From Halomonadaceae bacterium T82-2 (GTDB lineage Bacteria > Pseudomonadota > Gammaproteobacteria > Pseudomonadales > Halomonadaceae): a stretch of 64,000 nucleotides of DNA. The notes beneath the pieces were generated by a model. The model had not been told where the DNA came from. It saw only the letters and a list, made by a program, of their open reading frames with translations, and did not search any database. The stretch is from contig LSBP01000002.1 in assembly GCA_001577635.1 (NCBI GenBank), forward strand, positions 1 through 64,000, written 5' to 3'. A program made the translations under genes and the position numbers. Positions 8,209 to 16,758 of this stretch are shown one piece after another (positions within the stretch are counted from its first letter, which is position 1; every line of letters begins with the position of its first letter).

Positions 8209-8237
8209 TTGTACGCGATGGCGCACGATGCTATCGT
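8209..8237 (+). promoter_or_regulatory. Sigma-70 promoter of the BenE-like carrier gene
   Basis: TTGTAC (8209-8214) and the extended -10 TGCTATCGT (TATCGT at 8232-8237) are 17 bp apart. The start point would fall near 8244, about 40 bp before the ATG. Both operator candidates overlap or flank it. Confidence 0.6.
8211..8226. promoter_or_regulatory. Operator-like site 1 (degenerate palindrome)
   Basis: GTACGCGATGGCGCAC matches site 2 at 12 of 16 positions and lies between the -35 and -10 elements. Centre-to-centre distance to site 2 is 36 bp. Confidence 0.45.
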
Positions 8238-8246
8238 CGCCGCACC

Positions 8247-8262
8247 GTGCGTTATAGCGCAC
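8247..8262. promoter_or_regulatory. Operator-like site 2 (near-perfect palindrome)
   Basis: GTGCGTTATAGCGCAC is palindromic except for one pair. It covers about +4 to +19 relative to the predicted start, a typical repressor position for an XRE-cupin regulator. Confidence 0.5.
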
Positions 8263-8283
8263 AAGTGAACGCTGGAGACACCC

Positions 8284-9522
8284 ATGCCTGTCCCTTCCGT
8301 GCTGCGTGACCTCTCCCCGTCGGCACTCGTCGCCGGCTTCGTGGCGGTCCTGGTCGGCTATACCAGCTCGGCGGTGATCATCTTCCAGGCGGCAGAAGCT
8401 GCCGGCGCCGGCCCGGCGCAGATCGGCGCCTGGCTGAGCATGCTGGGACTGGGTATGGGCGTTACCTCTCTGGGCCTGTCGCTCTACTATCGCCAGCCAA
8501 TACTCACCGCCTGGTCGACCCCCGGCGCGGCTCTGCTCGCCACCAGTCTGCCCGGCTACAGCCTGCCCGAGGCAATCGGCGTGTTCCTGTTCTCGGCCGC
8601 GCTGGTGCTGCTCTGCGGAGTCACCGGGCTGTTCGCACGTCTCATGCAGCGCATTCCGCCGTCGATCGCCGCGGCCATGCTGGCCGGCGTATTGCTGCGT
8701 TTCGGGATCGATGCCTTCGCCGCCCTGCGCGTCGACTTTCCGCTGGTCGGGGCGATGTGCGCCGCCTACCTGATCGGCAAGCGCTGGCTGCCCCGTTACA
8801 CTATCCTGCTGGTACTGGCGGTCGGCCTGGGGGTGGCCTGGGCCGCCGGCGATATCGAGACACAGCGCACCGCACTGCGCTTCGTCGCGCCGACATTCAT
8901 CATGCCGGCGTTCTCGCCGGCGGCACTGATCGGCGTGGGGATCCCGCTGTTCGTGGTCAGCATGGCCTCGCAGAACGCCCCGGGTGTGGCGACCCTGCGC
9001 GCCGCGGGCTACACCGCGCCGGTCTCGCCACTGATGATCTGGACCGGGCTCGCCACCCTGGTGCTGGCGCCGTTCGGCGGCTTCTCGGTGTGCCTGGCGG
9101 CGATCACCGCGGCAATCTGCATGGGGCCGGAGGCGCACCCCGACCCGGCACGGCGCTACACGGCCGCCGCCGCCGCGGGGGGATTCTACCTGCTCGCCGG
9201 GGTGTTCGGCGGCTCGATCGGCACGCTGTTCGACGCCCTGCCCCAGCCGCTGATCGCCGCCGTCGCCGGCCTCGCCCTGCTCTCGACGATCGGCAACAGC
9301 CTGCACCAGGCACTGGACGACGCCAGTGAACGCGAGGCGGCGGTGGTGACCTTCCTGCTGACCGCCTCCGGCGTCACGCTGCTGGGTGTGGGCGCGGCGT
9401 TCTGGGGGCTGCTGGGGGGCTTGGCGGTACTCGCCCTGCACCGGCGGCCCCGAGCGGCGAACCGAGAGGAGGCGAGCAGCGATGCGGAACCCACCGAAGA
9501 TGGCGCCGTTCAGCGCGGCTAG
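8284..9522 (+). CDS. BenE-family (benzoate/H+ symporter-like) transporter
   Basis: A 412-residue integral membrane protein with about 11-12 hydrophobic segments and no signal peptide. It has the BenE-type start PSALVAGFVAVLVGYTSSAV, the loop LTAWSTPGAALLAT and GFSVCLAAITAAICMGPEAHPD. BenE-family proteins are annotated as benzoate:proton symporters of the NAT/APC fold, but most members have no tested substrate. No aromatic-degradation genes lie near, so a substrate other than benzoate is quite possible. Expression is probably controlled by the divergent XRE-cupin gene through the palindromes in the 112-bp gap. Confidence 0.88.
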   Translation: MPVPSVLRDLSPSALVAGFVAVLVGYTSSAVIIFQAAEAAGAGPAQIGAWLSMLGLGMGVTSLGLSLYYRQPILTAWSTPGAALLATSLPGYSLPEAIGVFLFSAALVLLCGVTGLFARLMQRIPPSIAAAMLAGVLLRFGIDAFAALRVDFPLVGAMCAAYLIGKRWLPRYTILLVLAVGLGVAWAAGDIETQRTALRFVAPTFIMPAFSPAALIGVGIPLFVVSMASQNAPGVATLRAAGYTAPVSPLMIWTGLATLVLAPFGGFSVCLAAITAAICMGPEAHPDPARRYTAAAAAGGFYLLAGVFGGSIGTLFDALPQPLIAAVAGLALLSTIGNSLHQALDDASEREAAVVTFLLTASGVTLLGVGAAFWGLLGGLAVLALHRRPRAANREEASSDAEPTEDGAVQRG

Positions 9523-9560
9523 CCGGTCTCCCGAGACTCTTGCCGTCCACCGGAAGCTGC

Positions 9561-10457
9561 TCAGGCCGTGCGCCGCGACGTCTCGTCGTCGGGAATCACG
9601 TCGACCGCCACGTCGAGCGTATGCTCGCCACCGCCGCTCATCACCCCGTTGAGCGGCGGCACGTCGGCATAGTCGCGCCCCCAGCCGACGACGATGTGCT
9701 GCTCGCCGGGCACGCTGCCGTTGGTGGGGTCGATTTCCAGCCAGCCCCAGCCCGGCAGGAATACCGCCAGCCAGGCGTGCGACGCGTCGGCGCCCACCAG
9801 TCTGGCCTGCCCGGGCGGCGGCAGCGTTTCCAGGTAGCCGCTGACATAGCGTGCCGCCAGCCCCTGCGAGCGCAGGCAGCCGATCGCCAGATGAGCGAAG
9901 TCCTGGCAGACGCCGCGCCGCTCGTCGAGCACGTCCATGAGCGGCGTGGCCAGCGTGGTGAACGTCGCGTCGTAGGTGAAGTCCTCGTGGATTCGGCGAT
10001 TCAGGTCGATCACCGCGTCGAGCAGCGAGCGCCCGGCCGGGAAGCTGGGTGCGGCGTACCCCGCCAGCCGCGGATGCCGGCGGATGAACGGTGAATCGAG
10101 GCGGAACTGGCGAGCCTGCAGGCAGCGGCGCTCGGCGGCCCGGGCGAGAGCGTCGCGGCAATCCTGCCAGTCGCCGGCCATCACCGTCGGCAGTGGCGGT
10201 CGCGACAGGGTCTCGAGCCGGGTCCGCACGGTGACCTCGAGGCTCGAGTGGATATCCTGGATCGCGAAGTACATCACCCGGTTGCCGAAGAAGTCACTGC
10301 GCTCGCTGCGCACCGCCGGGCGCGGATCGATATCCACCTGCGAGTCCTCGCAGCGCTGCCAGGGCAGCTCGCGCGGGAGCATGCGCGCCTCGTTGTGGCA
10401 TAGCGTCACCGGTGCGCTGTAGGTGTAGCGGGTGGTGTGGCGCAAACGGTAGATCAC
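9561..10457 (-). CDS. Transglutaminase-like protein of the ATP-grasp/alpha-E locus
   Basis: A 298-residue protein. The N-terminal beta domain (1-85; IYRLRHTTRYTYSAPVTLCHNEARM) is the bacterial transglutaminase-like N-terminal region. The core follows with the catalytic triad Cys184 (RRGVCQDFAH), His228 (ADASHAWL) and Asp243 (WLEIDPTNG). No signal peptide is present, so it should act in the cytoplasm. Related proteins are predicted thiol peptidases or amide-bond transferases. The start is a GTG that forms a GTGA overlap with the stop of the upstream ATP-grasp/alpha-E gene, which indicates translational coupling and a shared task. Its substrate is unknown. Confidence 0.9.
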   Translation of the reverse strand: MIYRLRHTTRYTYSAPVTLCHNEARMLPRELPWQRCEDSQVDIDPRPAVRSERSDFFGNRVMYFAIQDIHSSLEVTVRTRLETLSRPPLPTVMAGDWQDCRDALARAAERRCLQARQFRLDSPFIRRHPRLAGYAAPSFPAGRSLLDAVIDLNRRIHEDFTYDATFTTLATPLMDVLDERRGVCQDFAHLAIGCLRSQGLAARYVSGYLETLPPPGQARLVGADASHAWLAVFLPGWGWLEIDPTNGSVPGEQHIVVGWGRDYADVPPLNGVMSGGGEHTLDVAVDVIPDDETSRRTA

Positions 10458-13084
10458 GGCTGCACCTGCATCCTGATCAGCTGGCGCGGCGCCTCGACGT
10501 GGCTGAAGTGGCTGTGGGCGATGGCGTCGGAGAGCTTCTCCAGCGGCTCGAGCAGCGCCTCGAACAGCGCCGCCAGGGCCTCGCGGGCCTCGGCCGACTC
10601 GTGGACATGAGAGAGCATGTCGATATCGGCCAGCTGCAGCGTGCTCGAGGCCTGGAGGATCAGCCGCTGCTCCCGGCGCCGATACGGCGTGCCCGATGCC
10701 TCGCTCTGTGGCAGGCGTTCGATCTGGCGACACAGCCGCTTGAGCATGTAGCCCACCGAACGCGGGTTGCCCTCGTCGAACAGCAGCAGATCGAGAATCG
10801 CCGTGGGATGCAGTTCGCTGCGGTAGCGCCGGCGATAGGCGGTGACGTTATCGGTGGTGGCCAGTACCACCTCCCACAGTGCCACGCCCGGCTCGCGGGC
10901 CTCGATCAGCGCCAGCTGCAGCAGCTCCAGGGTGTGCAGCACACGCTCGATGAAACGTCCGATATCCATGAAACGCCAGCCGAAGTGGTGCGGCATGGTC
11001 TCGTTGCATAGCCCGAAGAAGGCCGACAGCTGGGTGACGACCTCCTCGCAGGCGCGCCGTCCGGCGCTCGCCGAGGGCACCGGCGACAGCGCATTGATGT
11101 GGCGGCGCAGATGGTTGAGCACGCGCCAGGCGTCGTCTCCCAGATGGTCGCGCACCGCCCGGCAGTTGCGCAGCATCGGCTGGAAGCAGGCCGGCAGCCC
11201 CGCCGGCTGGTCGTCCTCGAGGAGCGTCAGCAGGGTCGCACGCAGGTCGCCGAAGCGTCGCTCGGCGGCGGCCGCCGCGGGCCACTTCAGCGTCAATGCC
11301 TCGAACAGGTCGGCGAGGCTGATGTCGGCATACTCCTGCTGGTCCTGCTCGAGCAGACGCAGCAGGGCCTCGCGCAACAGCCGCGCGCGCACGTCGAGAC
11401 GCTCGCCGTAGCGTCCCAGCCAGAACAGGCTGTCGGCGACCCGGCTCGGCAGATCGACGCCATCGCGGGTGACCACGATCGGTCCGGCGGCCTGACGCAG
11501 CAGACTGACGTGCGGCTGCGGCTTCTCGGCCAGCACCCAGACATCCTTGACCACCTCGCTGGCCAGCGACGGCGTCCCGGGGCTGCCGACCCAGGCGAGC
11601 CCGCCCGGCATCGCCCGGTAGTCCCAGTCGCCGTCGCGCTCGCCCGGCTCGCGGGTCACGAAGGCACGCAGGTTGAACGGCGCGGGATGCAGGCGGTGCT
11701 CGGCATCGTCGTAGACCGGTGCGGTGGCGGGCATGATCGGCCGCTGGGCCACGTAGCGGGTCGGCCGCGCGATCACCGCCCTGCGCAGTGCCTGCGCCTG
11801 GTCCCGGCTCAGGCTCGACACCTCGACGAGCCGGGCGCCCGGCTCGATGCCGCGGACCACCAGGGCGTCGAACTCGGCGAGCACCGTCTCCAGCGAGGCC
11901 GGGTCGCCACACCACCAGCTTTCCGGGGAGGCCAGCGCGAGCGGCTCGCCGAGCAGGCGCTGGCAGAGCGCCGGCAGGTACGGCGCGAGCCCGGGATGCT
12001 CGAGCACGCTCACCCCCAGTGGATTGGACAGCGCGATGCCGCCGCTGCGCGCCGCCTGCACCAGGCCGGGCACGCCGATCAGCGAGTCGCCGCGCAGCTC
12101 CAGCGGATCGCACCAGGCATCCTCGAGCCGGCGCAGGATCACGTCGACCGGCTTGAGCCCGCCCAGGGTGCGCATCCACACCCGTTCGTCGCGCACCACC
12201 AGATCCAGGCTCTCGACCAGCGGGAGGTTCATGTAGTTGGCCAGGTAGGCATGCTCGAAGTAGCTGTCATTGTCCGGTCCTGGCGTCAGCAGCACCACGT
12301 GGGGCTGATCGCGATGCAGGGGCGACAGCGACGCCAGGGTGCGATGCTCGGCCTCGAGGAACCCGGCCAGGCGACGCAGCGGCGCCTCGCGATAGAGGTT
12401 GGGCATGGCGCGGGCAAGGATGATGCGGTTTTCCAGGGCGTAGCCGGCGCCCGACGGCGCCTGGACCCGGTCGGCGATCACCCGCCAGCGGCCCTCGGTG
12501 TCGAGCACCAGATCGATGCCGTGGAAGATCAGCCCCGACGGCGTGCCGGCAGGCTCGCCGGCAAGCTCGCCCCCCCGGTCGCAGGCCAGCAGAAAGCCGG
12601 GATGCTCGAAGATCAGTTCAGGCGGCAGCACGCCCTCGTCGATCAGCCGACGCGGCCCGTAGAGGTCGGCGAACAGCGCATCGAGCAGCCGGCTGCGCTG
12701 GGTCAGGCCGGCCTCGAGTTCGCGCCAGGTCGCGGGGTCGATCGCCAGCGGCAGCGGGTCGACCCGCCAGGTACGCAGGCGGCCGCGCGCGTCGTCGTGG
12801 ACGTTGAAGGTGACGCCGTTCTCGTAGAGCAGGCGCTGGACCTCATCGGAGCGCTCGGCGAGCCCCGCCTCGCCGAGCGACGCCAGCGCCTCGAGCAGCC
12901 CGCGCCAGTGCGGGCGCAGGCGCCCTTCACTATCTAGCAGGACGTCATGGCCCGTGCCGAGGGGGTAATCGCCGAGGAACGCCTCGAGCGCCTGCGCCGT
13001 CTCGGGCGACAGCGGCGCATCGAGCGCGAGGGCATCGCGCAGTCGCGCGGCATCCGGCAGACCGGGAACATCGTGACCCAGCAT
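10454..13084 (-). CDS. Circularly permuted ATP-grasp / alpha-E fusion protein
   Basis: An 876-residue protein. Residues about 60-540 match the circularly permuted ATP-grasp family: RLLYENGVTFNVHDD, an LYGPRRLI segment, VQAPSGAGYALENRIILARA, VVLLTPGPDNDSYFEHAYLA and VDVILRRLEDAWCDPLELR. The alpha-E domain begins near 545 (SRVADSLFWLGRYGERLDVRARLL) and is all-helical. ATP-grasp enzymes couple ATP hydrolysis to carboxylate-amine or carboxylate-thiol ligation, and this family has been proposed to make peptide bonds (comparative genomics by Iyer and colleagues on amidoligases). It overlaps the downstream transglutaminase gene by four bases. In the rightward operon of the same locus the equivalent ATP-grasp and alpha-E parts are separate genes. 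The start is the ATG at 13084. Confidence 0.9.
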   Translation of the reverse strand: MLGHDVPGLPDAARLRDALALDAPLSPETAQALEAFLGDYPLGTGHDVLLDSEGRLRPHWRGLLEALASLGEAGLAERSDEVQRLLYENGVTFNVHDDARGRLRTWRVDPLPLAIDPATWRELEAGLTQRSRLLDALFADLYGPRRLIDEGVLPPELIFEHPGFLLACDRGGELAGEPAGTPSGLIFHGIDLVLDTEGRWRVIADRVQAPSGAGYALENRIILARAMPNLYREAPLRRLAGFLEAEHRTLASLSPLHRDQPHVVLLTPGPDNDSYFEHAYLANYMNLPLVESLDLVVRDERVWMRTLGGLKPVDVILRRLEDAWCDPLELRGDSLIGVPGLVQAARSGGIALSNPLGVSVLEHPGLAPYLPALCQRLLGEPLALASPESWWCGDPASLETVLAEFDALVVRGIEPGARLVEVSSLSRDQAQALRRAVIARPTRYVAQRPIMPATAPVYDDAEHRLHPAPFNLRAFVTREPGERDGDWDYRAMPGGLAWVGSPGTPSLASEVVKDVWVLAEKPQPHVSLLRQAAGPIVVTRDGVDLPSRVADSLFWLGRYGERLDVRARLLREALLRLLEQDQQEYADISLADLFEALTLKWPAAAAAERRFGDLRATLLTLLEDDQPAGLPACFQPMLRNCRAVRDHLGDDAWRVLNHLRRHINALSPVPSASAGRRACEEVVTQLSAFFGLCNETMPHHFGWRFMDIGRFIERVLHTLELLQLALIEAREPGVALWEVVLATTDNVTAYRRRYRSELHPTAILDLLLFDEGNPRSVGYMLKRLCRQIERLPQSEASGTPYRRREQRLILQASSTLQLADIDMLSHVHESAEAREALAALFEALLEPLEKLSDAIAHSHFSHVEAPRQLIRMQVQP

Positions 13085-13130
13085 CGAGAGAGGCCCGTGA
13101 GGTGATGAAAGCCGACGTCATGATACCGCG

Positions 13131-13146
13131 TTTGCCGTCCGGCAAA
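13131..13146. promoter_or_regulatory. Inverted repeat upstream of the ATP-grasp/alpha-E gene
   Basis: TTTGCCG (13131-13137) and CGGCAAA (13140-13146) are perfect inverted copies two bases apart. On the minus strand a TATCAT -10-like hexamer (13125-13120) lies 5 bp downstream, so the repeat covers the -35 region and could be an operator. Confidence 0.45.
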
Positions 13147-13169
13147 GCGTCGATCTACGCGCCGGCACG

Positions 13170-13183
13170 ACGACATATGTCGT
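13170..13183. promoter_or_regulatory. 14-bp perfect palindrome in the same gap
   Basis: ACGACATATGTCGT is perfectly self-complementary. It lies in the 131-bp gap between the DUF2126 gene and the ATP-grasp/alpha-E gene, 23 bp from the other repeat. A second regulator site is plausible but untested. Confidence 0.4.
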
Positions 13184-13215
13184 ACCTCGACGCTCCCGGC
13201 TCCCGGCCCGGCCGT

Positions 13216-16200
13216 TCACGACCTGTGCCGCAGGTCCAGGGTCATGGGCATCTCCAGGCTTGGCGTCTCGGACGGTGCGCTCATGGTTCCCTGAGTATGG
13301 CCGTCGGCCCAGAAACGCGCCAGACGCCGCGCCTCGGCCTCGTTGGCGTTGATCGGAAAAGTCTCGTAATTGCGTCCGGCCGGGTGCGAGACATGATAGG
13401 TACAGCCGCCCACCGAGCGCGCATTCCAGGTATCGACGACGTCGAAGACCAGCGGCGCATGCACCGGAATCCGCGGATGCAGCGCCGACGGTGGTTGCCA
13501 GGCCCGAAAGCGCACCCCGGCGACCGCCTCGCCGACCCGGCCGGTGGCCGTCAGCGGCACCCGACGGCCGTTGCAGGTGACCGCGTAGCGATCGCCGCTC
13601 ATGCCCTCGACGCGGACCTGCAGGCGTTCTACCGAGGAGTCGACATAGCGCGCGGTGCCGCCTCCGGCGCTCTCCTCGCCGAGCACGTGCCAGGGTTCGA
13701 TCGCCTGGCGCAGCTCGAGCCGGACGTCGCGATAGGCCACGCGGCCGTGCACCGGGAAGCGGAATTCCAGGAACGGCGCGAACCATTCCGGCCGGAAGTC
13801 GAAACCATGACGCCGCAGATCGTCGAGCACGTCGCCGAGGTCATTCCACAGGCAGTGCGGGAGCAACCAGCGGTCGTGCAGCGCCGTACCCCAGCGCACC
13901 AGCTTGCCGCGATACGGGCGCTCCCAGCAGCGCGCCACCAGGGCACGGATCAGCAGCATCTGGATCAGGCTCATGCGGGCATGGGGCGGCATCTCGAAGG
14001 CGCGCAGCTCGACCAGCCCCAGGCGGCCGGTCTCGCTGTCCGGCGAATAGAGCTTGTCGATGCAGAACTCGGCGCGATGGGTGTTGCCGGTGATGTCGGT
14101 GAGCAGGTGGCGCAGCAGGCGATCGACCAGCCACGGCTGGGGCACCTCGCCCTCGGGCATCTGCGAGAGCGCGATCTCCAGCTCGTAGAGCGCCTCGTGG
14201 CGCGCTTCGTCGACTCGCGGCGCCTGGCTGGTGGGGCCGATGAACAGTCCCGAGAACAGGTACGACAGGCTGGGATGGTGCTGCCAGTAGGTGAGCAGGC
14301 TGCCCAGCAGGTCGGGACGGCGCAGGAACGGCGAATCGGCGGGCGTCGCGCCGCCCAGGGTGACGTGATTGCCGCCGCCGGTGCCGGTGTGACGGCCGTC
14401 GAGCATGAACTTCTCGGTGCCCAACCGGGCCTGCCGGGCCTCCTCGTAGAGGGTCTCGGTATGGGCGACCAGCGAGGGCCAGTCCTCGGCCGGCATGATG
14501 TTGACCTCGATCACCCCGGGGTCGGGGGTGATCAGGAACTTCGCCAGGCGCGGATCGGCCGGCGGCGGGTAGCCCTCGACGATCACCGGCATGGCAAGCT
14601 TGGCGGCGGTATCCTCGATGCTCGCCACCAGGTCGAGGTAGTGCTCGAGCCGCGTCAGCGGCGGCATGAACACGTGCACCCGGCCGTCGCGCGGCTCGAC
14701 GCACAGACTGGTATGAATCACCGCGTCGTCGCGATCCTCGGCGGGCGGCGCCTGGTCCTGCCACGCCTCGCCGCCGGGCTCGTGGTGCAGGCCGTGGCCG
14801 GCATCGCCGGCCTGGCGCTCGCGCAGCTCGCTGTAGCGACGCATCACCTCGCCGTGGACATCGCCGAGCGCCTGGCGGAACTCGAACAGCGACTGCGGAT
14901 GGGGCTGGTCCGGGCGCTCGACCCACGGCAGCGCGCTCAGCGGCAGGCGCAGGCCCATCGGCGAATCGCCGGGGATCAGATAGAGATGATCGCGCCTGAG
15001 CGGCCAGTGGCCGCTCTGCCAGGCATGGGCGCGCCCCCGGGCATGGCGCAGCGGCAGGGCGAAGCCGGTGGCCTCGCCCAGCCCCCGCTCGAGCAACTGG
15101 CCCAGCCGGCGCCGCTCCTCGTCATCATCGAGATCGTAGTCGCGCGGGTCGACGTTGACCGGCAGGGTGCGCTCGCGCCACAGGTAGTAGTAGGCGTCCT
15201 CGTAACCGGGGATCAGATGGCGGGGGTCGAGCCCCAGGCGCCGCGTCAGGGCCTCGGCGAAGCGCCGGGCGTCGTCGATCGTGTAGCGTCCCGCCTGGCG
15301 GTCGTCGGCGAGCAGCGCCTCGTCGCGCCACAGCGGCACGCCGTCGCGTCGCCAGTAGCAGGCCAGCGCCCAGCGCGGCAGCGACTCCCCCGGATACCAC
15401 TTGCCCTGATGGGTGTGCAGCAGCCCGCCCGTGGCGAAGCGTCGGCGCAGGCGCTTGAGCAGGTCCCCGGCCAGCCGGCGCTTGTGGGGCCCCAGGGCGG
15501 CGGTGTTCCACTCCTCGCCGTCCATGTCGTCGATCGACACGAAGGTCGGCTCGCCGCCCAGGGTCAGGCGCACGTCGCCGGCCGCGAGACGCGCGTCGAC
15601 GGCCTCGCCGAGCGCCATGATCTCGGCCCACTGCGTCTCGCTGTAGGGCCGGGTGACCCGCGGGTCCTCGTGGATGCGTTCGACGTGCATGGTGAAGTCG
15701 AACTCGACCTCGCACTCGTCGGAGAAGCCGCTGATCGGCGCCGCACTGGACGGCTCCGGCGTCGCCGCCAGCGGGATGTGCCCCTCCCCGGCCAGCAGCC
15801 CCGAGGTCGGGTCCAGCCCCACCCAGCCGGCCCCGGGAATGAACACCTCGGTCCAGGCATGCAGGTCGGTGAAGTCGACCTCGGTGCCCGACGGGCCGTC
15901 GAGCGCCTTGACGTCGGCGGCCAGCTGGATCAGGTAGCCGGACACGAAGCGCGCCGCCAGCCCCAGGTGGCGCAGGATCTGCACCAGCAGCCAGGCGCTG
16001 TCACGACACGAGCCGCTGCCGCTGGCGAGCGTCTCCTCGCAGCTCTGCACCCCGGGCTCCATGCGCACCAGGTAAGCGATGTCGTGCTGCAGCCGCTGGT
16101 TGAGGTCGACCAGGAAATCGACCGAGCGGCGTTCTCCCGGCGCTACGCGGCTCAGCCAGTCACGCAGCCGCTCGCCCGCCTCGCGCACCTCGAGATAGGG

Positions 16201-16545
16201 CGCCAGCTCCTTGGCCAGCCCCTCGGGATAGGCGAAGGGAAACGTCTCGGCGTAGGGCTCGACGAAGAAGTCGAAGGGGTTGATCACGGTCATCGGCGCG
16301 ATGAGTTCGATGTCGACCGTCAGCTGCGTGAGCTTTTCGGGGAACACCGCACGGGCGATGAAGTTGCCGAAGGGGTCCTGCTGCCAGTTGAGGAAATGGG
16401 GACCGCCGTCGATCGTCAGCGAATAGGCCTCGATCGGCGTCCGGCAATGCGGTGCGGGTCTCAGGCGGATCAGATGCGGCGAGAGGTTGACCGGGCGATC
16501 GAAGTGATAGCGGGTGTGGTGCTGCAAGGCGACGCGAATCGTCAT
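13216..16545 (-). CDS. Transglutaminase/DUF2126 large protein
   Basis: A 1109-residue protein. Residues 1-260 are a transglutaminase-like unit with the triad Cys180 (SGSCRDSAWL), His229 (DLHAWTEVF) and Asp245 (GLDPTSG). The remainder, from about 340, is the DUF2126 region with LGGEPTFVSIDD, LIPGYEDAYYYLW, GDSPMGLRLPLSALPW, HTGTGGGNHVTLGG and ITGNTHRAEFCIDKLYSPDS. This region has been proposed to belong to the glutamine-synthetase-like carboxylate-amine ligases, and the Gly-rich GTGGGNH motif fits that idea. The protein would then carry both a bond-forming and a bond-breaking or transferring domain. The ATG at 16545 begins the typical MTIRVALQHHTRYHFD; the 30 codons upstream are not family-like. 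It is divergent from the second ATP-grasp gene and 131 bp upstream of the first. Confidence 0.9.
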   Translation of the reverse strand: MTIRVALQHHTRYHFDRPVNLSPHLIRLRPAPHCRTPIEAYSLTIDGGPHFLNWQQDPFGNFIARAVFPEKLTQLTVDIELIAPMTVINPFDFFVEPYAETFPFAYPEGLAKELAPYLEVREAGERLRDWLSRVAPGERRSVDFLVDLNQRLQHDIAYLVRMEPGVQSCEETLASGSGSCRDSAWLLVQILRHLGLAARFVSGYLIQLAADVKALDGPSGTEVDFTDLHAWTEVFIPGAGWVGLDPTSGLLAGEGHIPLAATPEPSSAAPISGFSDECEVEFDFTMHVERIHEDPRVTRPYSETQWAEIMALGEAVDARLAAGDVRLTLGGEPTFVSIDDMDGEEWNTAALGPHKRRLAGDLLKRLRRRFATGGLLHTHQGKWYPGESLPRWALACYWRRDGVPLWRDEALLADDRQAGRYTIDDARRFAEALTRRLGLDPRHLIPGYEDAYYYLWRERTLPVNVDPRDYDLDDDEERRRLGQLLERGLGEATGFALPLRHARGRAHAWQSGHWPLRRDHLYLIPGDSPMGLRLPLSALPWVERPDQPHPQSLFEFRQALGDVHGEVMRRYSELRERQAGDAGHGLHHEPGGEAWQDQAPPAEDRDDAVIHTSLCVEPRDGRVHVFMPPLTRLEHYLDLVASIEDTAAKLAMPVIVEGYPPPADPRLAKFLITPDPGVIEVNIMPAEDWPSLVAHTETLYEEARQARLGTEKFMLDGRHTGTGGGNHVTLGGATPADSPFLRRPDLLGSLLTYWQHHPSLSYLFSGLFIGPTSQAPRVDEARHEALYELEIALSQMPEGEVPQPWLVDRLLRHLLTDITGNTHRAEFCIDKLYSPDSETGRLGLVELRAFEMPPHARMSLIQMLLIRALVARCWERPYRGKLVRWGTALHDRWLLPHCLWNDLGDVLDDLRRHGFDFRPEWFAPFLEFRFPVHGRVAYRDVRLELRQAIEPWHVLGEESAGGGTARYVDSSVERLQVRVEGMSGDRYAVTCNGRRVPLTATGRVGEAVAGVRFRAWQPPSALHPRIPVHAPLVFDVVDTWNARSVGGCTYHVSHPAGRNYETFPINANEAEARRLARFWADGHTQGTMSAPSETPSLEMPMTLDLRHRS

Positions 16546-16674
16546 GGCGGCCCCCGTTGGCGCGACGGATACCGGTATGACCGGCGGATGCCCTTCACTA
16601 TCGGCCGGGGCCGCGCCCAGCACAACCTGCAACATCGTGTATCAACGCTTGGCGAGAGGCGGTCACTCACAAAC

Positions 16675-16683
16675 TGGTATAGC
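16675..16683 (+). promoter_or_regulatory. Extended -10 candidate for the split ATP-grasp operon
   Basis: TGGTATAGC lies about 75 bp before the ATG in the 213-bp divergent gap, just ahead of an A/T-rich run. No good -35 element is present. This gap has no other recognisable feature. Confidence 0.35.
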
Positions 16684-16758
16684 TTTAAAAAGGCCCCCGC
16701 GGCGTGTAACGGACCGAAATCGCGACCCGCTTGCCGGTCGCCTGCCGAGGTAACGCCC

